Shown piece by piece: positions 20,607 to 28,929 of a stretch of 35,000 bases of DNA (positions within the stretch are counted from its first letter, which is position 1; each line of letters opens with the position of its first letter). The notes under the pieces are model-generated. The model saw only the letters and a program-made list of their open reading frames with translations. It made no database searches and was not told the DNA's origin. A program made the translations under genes and the position numbers. This DNA comes from Prorocentrum cordatum (lineage: Eukaryota > Sar > Dinophyceae > Prorocentrales > Prorocentraceae), in assembly GCA_963575745.1 (NCBI GenBank), contig CAUYUJ010014260.1, positions 1,054,287 to 1,089,286 on the forward strand, written 5' to 3'.

Positions 20607-22332
20607 TCACTTCCACCCCTCGCTCGCCGCCGAGGAGAGCCCGCGGCCCCAGGCAGAGCCCTTCGCCAGCCCCGACGCGCGCGGGGAGCCCCCGGGGGAT
20701 CGCGGGGAGCCCGCCGGGGACCGCGGGGAGGCCGCGGGCGAGTCCAGCGGCTGGCCCGACGCGCGACTGGGCCGAGCGGGCCGCGCTGGGCTCGCCGAGC
20801 GCTCCGCGTGTATCTCGCTGTACCTGTCGGAAACCCACGGGAAACGCACACGCCCATCCACGTACATGAATACGGCCCCCCAGTGTGCGAGGCCAGCCTC
20901 GTGATACGAACGTGCGGGCAATGCGTACTTTCGAAACCAGCGTGGATTCCCAGACATGCGACGTTCTGATTTTTTCAACGCGAGGCCCCTGGAAGTCCCG
21001 ACCGTGTTTCCCCAGGACCGGTGCCCCGAGCCGTCCGCTTCGGGACGGCCCCGAAACCTGGCGAGGGCTCCCCGAGGCCGAAAACTCTGGCAACGGCCTC
21101 CCGCCCTGACCCTCTCACGACGCGGCCACGTCTGGGCCCCCGTGCGCGCAAGCCCTTTCTGCTCCCTTCTCCGCCTGGCCCTGCCCTGGTCCGGGCGGGC
21201 GCCGCGGGCCGAGGCCAGCGAGGGCCGTCCCGCGGCCAGCGGGGGCCGCCCCGGGGCGGCCGCCGCGGCCGCCGCGGCCGCGGCGTCGGGCTCTGCCGGG
21301 CGCTCCTCCCCGGGGCCGGGCAGCCCGGTGCCGGGAGCGGCCTGCGAAGCTCTCGGAGCTCGGGCAGACTGGAGAGCCTGAGGAGGGAGGACAGAGATAG
21401 GGGGGGGGGGATAGGCGCAGGGGGGGATGCATCATCGACCTGGAGCCGGCGATACATCGCCGGCAGATCGGCGATAGGCACACGATAGCGAGTCCGCACC
21501 TTCCTGGGCGGGTTGGGGCTATCGGGCCCCTATCGGCGATCAATGGGCGATTGGGGGTCGATGCATCCCCCCTATGCCTATTCCCCCCGTCCCCCCTATC
21601 GTTGCCCCCGACCTGAACGAACTCCTCCAGCACAATCGAGCCGCTGGAGTCCACGTCCAAGCGATCCAGTAGCTTGTTGATGTCCCTGTCGGGGCACGGC
21701 ACGTCCAGGCGCCGCAAGCCCTTTGCCAGCTCCTCCCTGTCCAGGACGCCGCCGCCGTCGCGGTCCAGAGCCCCGAAGAACGACGTGGGGTCGGTGATGC
21801 GGTTCCCGTACAGGGTCCTGGTGTTGCTGCGGAGGACCTTGTTCAGCTGCAGCACGACCTGCTCGGTGTCGTCGCGAACAATGCCGCCTTCCCCCCAGGC
21901 GGAAGGGTACGGCCTGTCCGGCGAAGAGGCGGACTGCTGACCCACAGACTTCCTCACCCTGTCCGCGAAGGAAGTCCTGCTGCTGCTCGCCGCGCGGTCT
22001 GGAGAGGCGGTGGCCGCTGCCGCCCTGGCCGCCTCGTCGGCGTCCTCCGCCACCAGCTTGGCATGCCCTCTGGCTCGAGGTGCTTCGCTGCGTGCGTGCG
22101 GAGGGAGCTGGGCGCTACCTCCTCCCTGTGTCTCTGCCTCGGTGACCATGATCAGACTGGACACCCTACTGGCAAAGCTGACAGGCTCCTCCAGCCCGCC
22201 TGGCAGATCAGCCAGCCCCTTGGGGGCACACGGCTGTGAAAGTGCATGCTGGAGTCCTATCTTGCGTCCTTTGTTCTTTACGTCGTGGCTTATCGCATGT
22301 GTCTTGTCTCTCCAGTCCAAGATCATTTGCAC
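20607..22332 (-). CDS. EF-hand calcium-binding protein, two exons
   Basis: Exon 1 runs 22,332 to 21,613 and exon 2 runs 21,377 to a TGA at 20,607; both are in phase 0. The frame is open from a stop at 22,369. ATG codons lie at 22,326 and 22,149, so the start is unresolved. Counting codons from 22,332, two EF-hand loops are perfect 12-residue matches: DRDGGGVLDREE (190-201) and DVDSSGSIVLEE (226-237). They are separated by 24 residues, as in a normal EF-hand pair. Exon 1 ends at CAG|GTCGGG directly after the second loop. The acceptor is CCTCCCTCCTCAG|G with a long pyrimidine tract. Before the loops lies an Ala/Ser-rich segment, so the protein is probably a soluble calcium sensor; no kinase or membrane segment is seen. 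Exon 2 encodes a low-complexity Ala/Pro/Arg tail and runs through a dispersed repeat (20,935-21,115), so its last 100 codons may be untranslated or spliced out. Confidence 0.72.
20935..21115. repeat. Dispersed repeat family C, copy 1
   Basis: Shares CCCA(G/A)ACATGCGA(C/T)GT(T/C)CT and GGCGAGGG-CCC-(G/A)GG-GGCCGAAAAC with 32,455-32,745 in the same order. It overlaps exon 2 of the EF-hand gene. On the minus strand one frame reads KIRTSHVWE here and KMRTSHVWE in the other copy. Confidence 0.65.
21377..21616 (-). mobile_element. Introner-like element A, intron of the EF-hand gene
   Basis: The intron (21,612 to 21,378, 235 nt, GT-AG) coincides with a structured element. Near each end lie inverted copies of GGGGGGATGCATC...GACC, preceded by GATAGGGGGG and ATAGGC blocks. 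A second, inner inverted pair is built on ATCGCCGATAGG. The 5-bp sequence TCAGG occurs at both borders (21,616-21,612 and 21,381-21,377), so excision of element plus one copy restores a continuous TTCAGG site. Removal joins two open frames in phase. The G-rich left arm becomes a C-rich tract before the acceptor. The outermost bases of the two ends do not pair well, which is weaker than in elements B and C. Confidence 0.65.
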
Positions 22333-22369
22333 TGTCCACGGTGGGCTCGCACGACCAACAACAAAAAGC

Positions 22370-22690
22370 TAGATCCTTGGGGGCAGATTACCCTAAACAG
22401 CTTTCTGGGGACACTGGAGAGAGCACGACATTGGGTATGCTGGGCAACGTGGATCCCAAGCAACAAGTGATTGCACTGATGTGTACGATATGTGGTGGAA
22501 GCTAGGTGGAGTAAGCATACGTGGTGTAGGTTATCTATCTAGCGCGCACCGGTCCGCCGGAAGCGCCGTGCAGCATAATGATGTGCAGCGGCTTCCCCCT
22601 CCCCGGCCCCCGCCCCCTTCTCCCCACTCGCATGCTTCCCTCGACACAGATCTCCTTCTGTGCTTGTGGGAGTGAGCAAGTCGATCAAAG
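22370..22690. other. Upstream region of the EF-hand gene, nothing recognised
   Basis: This would hold the promoter or intergenic spacer of the minus-strand gene. No TATA-like or other element can be assigned, and dinoflagellate core promoters are poorly defined. Confidence 0.4.
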
Positions 22691-22810
22691 CTATGTGGTG
22701 TAATGCTATGCGGTGCAATGTCTGTGATGTGAGCTATGTGGCGCAAGCTGTGTGGTGCAGGCTGTGTGACGTAACCTCTGTGGCGTAAGCTCTGTGTTGC
22801 AAGCTATGCG
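22691..22810. repeat. Degenerate TTGCACCACATAG repeat, locus 4 (reversed)
   Basis: GTGGTGTAATGCTATGCGGT and GTGGCGCAAGCTGTGTGGTGC units recur about every 20 bp. They are the complement of the motif at 14.8, 17.5 and 19.3 kb. Confidence 0.65.
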
Positions 22811-22811
22811 G

Positions 22812-22915
22812 CCGCCCAGTCGGCTGACCCACCCAGCGCACGAGGCGCCCACGGGCGGAGACCACTCGAAAACTCGGCTGACCCACCCAGCGCATGAGGC
22901 GTCCACGAGGAGCTC
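22812..22915. repeat. Tandem duplication, about 62-bp unit
   Basis: CGGCTGACCCACCCAGCGCA followed by (C/T)GAGGCG(C/T)CCACG occurs at 22,812 and 22,874. Confidence 0.9.
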
Positions 22916-23007
22916 ACGGGCGCGCCCCCAAAGAGTCAAGGGAACGAGGCCAAGTTTTAAACCCACCCGAGTTCCGATCGCGCCCTGAGTTGCAGTGGGT
23001 CTCTGGC

Positions 23008-23535
23008 TCAACCTCCCCTCACGCTGCGCTGCTGCGGTGGCACGGTGGCGGGATTTGCCGCAGGTAGCTCGGGAACCTTCATGCTGTAAAATAGCCGCTG
23101 TCTCCCATTGACGCTCTGGGCCAAATCTGACGGGTCGTTCTCTTGCGCATGGTCATACGTGTTAAGACCCCAGCCAGGTCCATTTATCTTTGGACCAATG
23201 CCACGCGTTATGTTTCCTGCCTGCGCCGAACACTTCCAAATGCCTGAAAACATAACGCTGTGGATACAGTTAGATATATCTGGCGAGTCCCACTAGTAGA
23301 AGAAGCATGAAGGTAACATGGTCGCGCACTCGCGCGCAACACAATATCACTCACGCAATATATGATCTGGTAAGCATTTCACGTACGAGCATGTCATACT
23401 CATGCGAAAAACCGACTGGTCGCTCACAAGTGCAAAACAAGAGCAACACCATTCTAAGAGATGCTCGGAGCGCGCGCCAATGCCCATCAAACGCCATGAC
23501 CAAGATGCAGGCATGGGCTCATCAACTTCCACTGC
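23008..23535 (-). CDS. Unidentified protein, last two exons
   Basis: Proposed exons are 23,535-23,428 (36 codons) and 23,292-23,008 (94 codons plus stop), both in phase 0. The intron is 135 nt with donor CTT|GTGAGC and acceptor TTCTTCTACTAG|TGG, and it contains an in-frame stop. The upstream border of the first exon is placed at CCCCCTCACAAG|GCA. The peptide is not low-complexity. It contains EPMPASWSWRLMGIG, a Cys-rich LEWCCSCF, NITRGIGPKINGPGWGLNTY and a polar YDHAQENDPSDLAQ stretch, and ends Pro-rich. No family is recognised. It lies between the ankyrin and EF-hand genes on the same strand. It could be the 3' end of a separate gene whose 5' exons lie beyond the TG microsatellite at 23.6 kb. 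No hydrophobic segment long enough for a membrane span is seen. Confidence 0.42.
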
Positions 23536-23597
23536 CTTGTGAGGGGGAATTAGAGAACGTGTTCATGATACACTCAGCAGTCGGTCGCGAGATGCAC

Positions 23598-23638
23598 AAG
23601 TGAGTGTGTGTGTGAGTGTGTGTGTGTCTGTGTGTGTC

Positions 23639-23679
<41 letters not shown>

Positions 23680-23686
23680 TTGGGGG
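23598..23686. repeat. (TG)n microsatellite
   Basis: TG run of about 90 bp with a few TC/TA interruptions, followed by GGGGGGGGGG. Confidence 0.97.
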
Positions 23687-23689
23687 GGG

Positions 23690-24569
23690 GGGCGCCGGCA
23701 GCTCTGAGTGGTCTGGCTTCCTCTCCCCCCGTCACGCCGGGGCTCCTCCTCCTCCTCCCGTGCATTGCGGCCTTAATTTGCATACAGCGTGTCCCCTGTT
23801 GCCATTCCGCCAGAGCAGTCAACCTCTACCCAACCGCCGACGCAACAAATATATGTGGGGGGGCGGCGAACGCATGCCTCAACAAGCCGGACTCGCTTTT
23901 ATACGAGAGGCCAAGTGCCGCGGGCTATGCGGCACTATACCGTGATAGCGACCAGGAACCACGGACAACGACCATGGACCATAGTAGCCCACGACCCGAC
24001 CAGAGGCCACAGGCCACGACCAGAGATCCTGGGCCGCCGATTTTGAATCGCGCGGGCCAGCCACCAGCCGTAGAAGCGATGGAAAGCACTCTTGCAGACC
24101 AAGGGTGCAGGGAAACACCTGCGGGGGGTCCTCGGCCTCCCAGCCCCTGCAGGCTTCCCAGAATTCCAGGACACGCCACCAGACGGCTGCGAGGACCAGG
24201 AGACCCCCATGATGGCCCCGAGGGTATCAGTAGCCCAAGACGACCAAAGATGGCCCCAGCATTCCTTTGAATCATCCCGGAGCGGCCCTGTCACCACAGA
24301 GAGGGCAAACTTCGGTTGGAAACATTACACAATTGTTCATGTTTTTGCCAATCCCATGTTTTGCTGTCAAGATGCCTCAGGTAGTCAATCCTCTGCCGCT
24401 CAGACCGCCCAGGATGGTCTTAATATTTTCCCGAGTGGCCCCATCGAGCTCCCAAGATGACCCGAAGGTGGTCCAAGCGGCCCGAAGATGCACCCCGTCG
24501 CAGCCTCCGAGATGGCGCAGAGAGACACTCAAAAACCTTACCAGCTTAGCCGTGAGGGATGGGTTCGCC
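23690..24569. other. Intergenic DNA with degenerate GGCCCC/GATGG motifs
   Basis: At 23,955-24,060 there are ACCACGGACAACG-like motifs recalling the 4-kb minisatellite. From 24,170 to 24,480, GATGGCCCC and CCAAGATG motifs recur at irregular spacing. Open frames on both strands lack domains. The segment just left of 24,570 would be the 3' flank of the ankyrin gene. Confidence 0.4.
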
Positions 24570-26566
24570 TTAGGGGCCCGCGGCCCAGGCGCAGCCCCTC
24601 GAAGACGGGGCAGCCCTCCCAGGCTCCCCCTGCAGGCTTGCCTGGGCCGCCGCCGCCTCTCGGGTCGGGCGAAAGGGGGGGATAGCAAAGGGGGGGTTTG
24701 AGAATCAGCTCCCGTAGCTGATTTTCCCGGCGCCTCCCGGCGCCGGAGGCGGCCATGTATCGAGGAAGGGGCCCCTCGGTGAGGCCGAAACCAGCTGCAT
24801 GCAGCAAATTTCGTAACCCCCCCTTTCCCAATCCCCCCCTTTCGCCCGGCCCGAGCCTCCGTCGCCAGCATCCCGGAGCTGGCTCTGCTCAGGGACCTGG
24901 GCGGCAACTGTCTGGCGCCGCTCGGCTCGGCCGAGGCCGCTGCCGTCGGAGGCGGGCCAGTCGAGACAACGGCGGCGCGCCCGCCCGGCCCACCTCCGCT
25001 CAAGCTCGGCCCCCGCGTAGCCCTCCCCGGGAGGCGGGTCCAGCCGTGGCGACGAGAAGCCTCCAGGGGGCCGAAGGACGAAAAGCGCCAGGAGCGCCTC
25101 GGCGACGAGCACCAGGGGGTAGGGGGATGGGGGGGGAAGCTTCTTAGAAGGAGGCTGCTTCTTAGAAGGCGGCGGCCCTACATCTGCAGACAAGGCCCGC
25201 CCCTTCTATGAAGCGGCGGTGCTTCTAAGAAGCCTCCCCCCCTCCCCCGAACCCCCCCTCCCTCTGCGCGTGCCCGAGCGCCGCTGTTGTCTCGGCTGGC
25301 CCTCCTCCGCTGCCGCTGCTGCGCCCGGCGCCGGCGCGAGCCCTGGCGGGGGGGCGCCGGCCCTGCCCGCAGGCTGCTGCAGCTCGGGGGCCACCGCGGC
25401 GGGCTGCGGCGCCGAGGCATCGGGAGCTCCGGCCTGGCCCGGCGCGGCTCTCTGCGAGCGCGGCTTGGCCTTGGCCTTGGCCTTGGGCGCGGAGCTGCCG
25501 GCGCGCGCCTCGGGGGTCGGCGGTGCGGCGGTGCGGCTCCTGGCGGGCACCGTCCCCTCTGCGGCGGAGGGGCCCATCGAGAGGGCCGGGTCGTCGACGC
25601 GCTCCGGGGTCCTCGGCGCGAGCGGCTCCGACCCGGATCTCTCCGCCTCGACCGCGTCGCCACCTGCGGCTCCGTCCTGCTTCGAGAGCCGTGTCTCCCC
25701 CGGCAGGGCGGGCCGCACCAGCGTGGTCGACGCAGCACCCTCCGCGTGCAGGCGGTCGAGGATCCTCTGGAGCTCGTCGTCTCTGCAGTGCCCGGGGCTG
25801 TCCTCGTCGTCGATGAAGCGCTCGAACTGGCTGAAGCTCGGGCCTGGAGACTCTTCCCAGCCATGCTCGTCCCACCAGTGCCCGGCTGCGTGCTCCGCGA
25901 GCCCGTGCCACTGCACGGCCGTGGTGTGGATGCCGAGCAGCTGGGCGAGGTGCAGTTGCTCCTCGGCACCCAAGCGCCTGGCGCCCGAACCCAGAAGCCG
26001 GAAGAGCTCCATGACAAGGTCCAGCCGATTTGCTTGCTCCTCCGTCCTGTCCAACGGCCTGTTGACCTCGAAAGCCCACCGCCTCTCGCCGTGTATCTGA
26101 GCCGCTTCCTCCGCCTCCATGGCCCGCCGCGCCTGGTCCAGCGCAGTCTGTATCACGTCGTGCGCCGCCCCGTGGGCCTGCTCGAGCCACTCGCAGTTCA
26201 CTGCTCCCTCGGCGAAGGCCCGCTGAAAGCTCGGATGCTCGACGACCAGGCGGCACACCTGCGCGTGGCCTCCGATCGCCGCGTAGTGGAGCGCAGTGAG
26301 CCCCTCGAAGTCCTCGGCCCACAGCGACGCGTCGGCGCCGGGGTCGGCCAGCAGCGCCTCGCACGCGCTCAGGTGGCCGCCGCGGGCCGCGTGGTGGAGC
26401 GCGGTGCGGTCGAGGCAGTCGGCGGCGTCGAGGGCCACGCCGCGCGGGTGCTTGAGGAGTCCGCCGCCCCCCCCCCCCCGCGTGATCGGGGGCCAACCCC
26501 TTCGTACGTACTGCGCATCGCGAGCGCCAACTCCCGCACACGCGCCACGCGGCTCCAGGCCGCCAT
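24570..26566 (-). CDS. Ankyrin-repeat protein, three exons
   Basis: Exon 1 ends at 25,282. Exon 2 is 25,097-24,857 and exon 3 is 24,656-24,570 (TAA). From the codon at 26,438 to the stop the spliced frame is exactly 495 codons. Counting from there, ankyrin repeats lie at about residues 9-38 (DRTALHHAARGGHLSACEALL) and 45-75 (GLTALHYAAIGGHAQVC). A unique, partly acidic region follows (about 76-240, with WHGLAEHAAGHWWDEHGW), then a long Ala/Pro-rich, Lys-Ala-repeat tail (KAKAKAKPRS). Ankyrin repeats bind partner proteins; no enzyme domain is seen. The likely start is the ATG at 26,566 (MAAWSRVARVREL...). That frame meets the ankyrin frame only if the 13-G run at 26,467-26,479 is one base longer, so either the read is short there or an unseen splice joins them. 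Exons 2 and 3 rest on introns B and C being removed as predicted. Confidence 0.72.
24655..24859 (-). mobile_element. Introner-like element C, second intron of the ankyrin gene
   Basis: A 195-bp element (24,854 to 24,660) has terminal inverted repeats of about 40 bp: TCGGG(C/T)CGGGCGAAA, then seven G, then AT..., AAA, and seven G again. A perfect 5-bp direct repeat GAGGC flanks it (24,859-24,855 and 24,659-24,655). Splicing as GGAG|GCTCGGG...CCCGAGAG|GC (GC-AG, 200 nt) restores the empty site exactly and keeps the frame in phase 0. The same excision on the plus strand would have no legal splice borders, which supports the minus-strand gene. The core has a GC-rich stem (GGCGCCGGGAGGCGCC). Confidence 0.8.
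25094..25282 (-). mobile_element. Introner-like element B, first intron of the ankyrin gene
   Basis: A 179-bp element (25,277 to 25,099) is flanked by a 5-bp direct repeat GGCGC (25,282-25,278 and 25,098-25,094). Its ends are imperfect inverted repeats beginning TCGG. Further in, both arms carry long G (or C) runs and then a matching GGCTTCTTAGAAG / AAGCTTCTTAGAAG block. Splicing as AGCG|GCGCTCGG...GCCGAG|GCGC (GC-AG, 184 nt) removes the element plus one repeat copy. It continues the ankyrin frame in phase 2. Read unspliced, the frame hits TAG inside the element. Confidence 0.75.
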
Positions 26567-26573
26567 TTGCACG

Positions 26574-27000
26574 GCTCAGCGGGAGGAAGAGGTGCCCATA
26601 CGGCTACCCCTGCCGCCTCGTGCCGCCCTTTTGTGCCTCCTGGGAGGCTCCCACCGCCACGGCCGAATTCACTTCAAAATTCAAATCAGAACGCACCTCG
26701 GGGGAGGTCCTGGAAGTAGCGGCATCGGTACCTTCTTATCCCTCCAACGGCTTCCTGCGCACCGTCCAGGTGCCCCCCAAGAAATGCCAGGGGACAAGGG
26801 AAGGGGCGGAGGGAAGAGGGAGGATGGGAGGGTTCTGGAAGGCGCCGCGCAGCGCGTCCGCAGGCCAGCCAGGCATGCCCAAAGTGGCCCCGCGGATCCG
26901 CATGGGCGCCGAATCGGGATGCCTCATCTTGGGACTTTGCGACCCCCTGCGGCCATCGCAGACGGCCTCCGTAGTCCTCGAAGACGGACGCGGTGCTCCC
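26574..27000. other. Upstream of the ankyrin gene, nothing recognised
   Basis: Mixed composition with plus-strand open frames continuing from the shadow of the ankyrin exon. No domain, repeat or promoter motif can be assigned. Confidence 0.4.
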
Positions 27001-27132
27001 CGCACCTCCTCCTCCTCCTCCTCCTACTCCCCCTCCTCGTTCTCCTCCCTCCTCCTTTTCCCTCCTCCTCCTCCTCCTCCCCCTCCCCCTCCTCCTCCTC
27101 CTCCTCCTCCTCCTCCTCCTCCTCCTCCACCC
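27001..27132. repeat. (CCT)n trinucleotide tract
   Basis: CTCCTC run of about 130 bp with a few CCCCCT and TTT interruptions. Confidence 0.95.
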
Positions 27133-27271
27133 GGAGACCCCCGAACGGCATCAAGACATCCCAGGGGCCCCCGCCCCCCTCGGGTGGCCGGGTCGCCCTC
27201 ACGAGCTACCGAACAGCCGCTCACGAGGCCACGACCAAGGCCTCCGAGAATCGTCGCGACAGGCACCCCCG

Positions 27272-27365
27272 TTTCTCTCTCTCTCTCTCTCTTTCTCTCT
27301 CTCCCGAGCTCTCTCTCCCTCTCTCCCGACCTCTCTCTCTCTCTCTCTCTCTCCCTCTCTCCCGA
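27272..27365. repeat. (CT)n microsatellite
   Basis: TCTCTC runs separated by CCCGAG and CCCGAC blocks; it abuts the first satellite unit. Confidence 0.95.
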
Positions 27366-28285
27366 GGAGTACTCCCCAAACCGAGCGTTCTGCACGCCAG
27401 GTCCCATTCCTCTGAGCGAGAACGGGCCCGTTGCATGCCAGTGGTCGGCCTCGCCTTGGGAGGCCCGGGTGTGATGCCTGCTGCATCGCTGTGATCACAG
27501 GGCTCTGTCGAGACAGTCGCCTACCCCCCCCCAAAAAAAAAGCGGGCGCCCTACTCAAAAGGTCCCACCAATCACCAATCTGGGCCCTGAAACAGCCCGG
27601 GTCGCCGACCCCCCCGTCGGAAGGCTCGACCGCATCGCGGTGATGTCATGAGAGATCTCAGACGAGAGACGCGTTTGCTCTCGCAGTGGTTTGCCCAAGA
27701 GGTCTCACCAGCCTGGACGCGAACGGGCCCGTGGGGCACCGCTGGTGGACACCCCTGGGAGGCCCAAGCGAGATGCCTGCTGCATCGCGGTGGTCGTGGG
27801 GCCCTGAAGGGACGCGTGTCTGCTCTCCAAAACGGGCGTGCTTACTCGAGAGATCGCACCAGTCTGGGCGCGGGGGTGGGCCGGCGGAGCACCTCCGGTG
27901 GACCACCCCCTTGGGAGGCCCCAGCGAGACACCTGCCATATCGCGGTGCTCAGAGGGAGCCCTACTGAGAAACGCGTCAGCTTCCGAATGCGGTGTCCTA
28001 CGCGTCCCACCGATGTGTGCGCGAACGGGCTCGTGGCATACCAATGGTCGACCATCCCCCCCCCCCCCTTGGGATGCCTGACGGATCGCGATGCCCCTAC
28101 GTCGTGGTGGTGTGATCACGGCGCCCTGAAGAAAGCGCGTCCATTCTCCCATCTCCCAAAGGGGTGCTGCACCCGAGAGGTACCATCAATCTGGGCGGAA
28201 AAGGGCCAGTGAAACACCCCTGGCCGACACCCCCTTGGGAGTCCCAGGCGCGACACCTGCTGCATCGCAACGTTCATGGCGCTCT

Positions 28286-28321
<36 letters not shown>

Positions 28322-28456
28322 GCATCTACTCCCCAAAGCGGGCGTTCTGAGATGTCCCACCGCTCTGGGCGCAAACGGTCCCGTGCAACACCCCCTGGGC
28401 GGCACCCCGTTGTGAGGATCGAACGCGATATCTGCCACATGGCGGTGACATGAGAG
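27366..28456. repeat. Satellite, about 155-bp unit, about 7 copies
   Basis: Each unit has (C/G)GGGCGTTCTG- or ACGCGT-like starts, then GGTC(T/C)CACCA...CTGGGCGCGAACGGGCCCGT, CACCCCCTTGGGAGGCCC(A/G) and GCGAGA(T/C)(G/A)CCTGCTGCATC GCGGTG. Units begin near 27,369, 27,525, 27,660, 27,825, 27,978, 28,135 and 28,325. Divergence is high (indels, a poly-C run at 28,057). A GA microsatellite (28,288-28,322) interrupts the last junction. Confidence 0.85.
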
Positions 28457-28499
28457 GTAACTAAGTCTGAGCAAAGCCAGTTGGTCTTTCTGCAGGGTG

Positions 28500-28685
28500 C
28501 GGAGAACGAGCGAGTCTAATATCAAGTTCGAGTGCGAGTGAGTCTGAACACGAGTCAACCTGAGTATGCTTTTGCCTGAGTGTGAGCGAGTATGAGTGTG
28601 AGTAAGTATGAGTGAATGTGCGTGAATCTGAATCGGATTGAGTCTGCGTGAAAATGAGTTTACGCATGTGAGTCTGAGGAAGGGG
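28500..28685. repeat. Degenerate GAGTNTGA repeat
   Basis: GAGTGCGAGTGAGTCTGAAC, GAGTGTGAGCGAGTATGAGT and similar, with a 6-bp period. On minus it reads as repeated Thr/His/Ser. Confidence 0.8.
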
Positions 28686-28929
28686 GGAGGCGGGAGAAAG
28701 GGGAGGGGTGGTGCAGAAGATAACGAGACCACATGCACTCAGGATGTGGGCACCCACAAAGTATTCAAATTGGTTCGGATATCCGGAGGTTCTCTTGGGG
28801 ACCCTCTTGTGGGCGAGTGGGGACGCCTGAGCGTAACATTGGAGCCTCTTTGGCACTCTTGGACTCTCTTGAACTTCTCTCCAGGCCCTCTTGGGACACA
28901 TTGGCGGACACGTCAACATTGTCCGGGTC
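28686..28929. other. Spacer with CTCTTGGG motifs
   Basis: GGTTCTCTTGGGGACCCTCT, GGCACTCTTGGACTCTC and GGCCCTCTTGGGACAC resemble the later minisatellite at 33.07-33.33 kb. No gene seen. Confidence 0.45.

Noticed and set aside
24536-24546. Donor-like CTG|GTAAGG on the minus strand
   Set aside because: It lies after the TAA stop reached in the spliced ankyrin frame; it could be a 3' UTR intron but there is no support for one.
24755-25147. Plus-strand coding reading (IPELALLRDLGGNCLAPLG)
   Set aside because: It looks protein-like, but excision of the 24.66-24.86 kb element with its 5-bp repeat has legal splice borders only on the minus strand.
25287-27494. 735-codon plus-strand frame
   Set aside because: It lies opposite the ankyrin exon and then crosses CCT and CT tracts; the minus strand has the recognisable ankyrin repeats and the intron logic.
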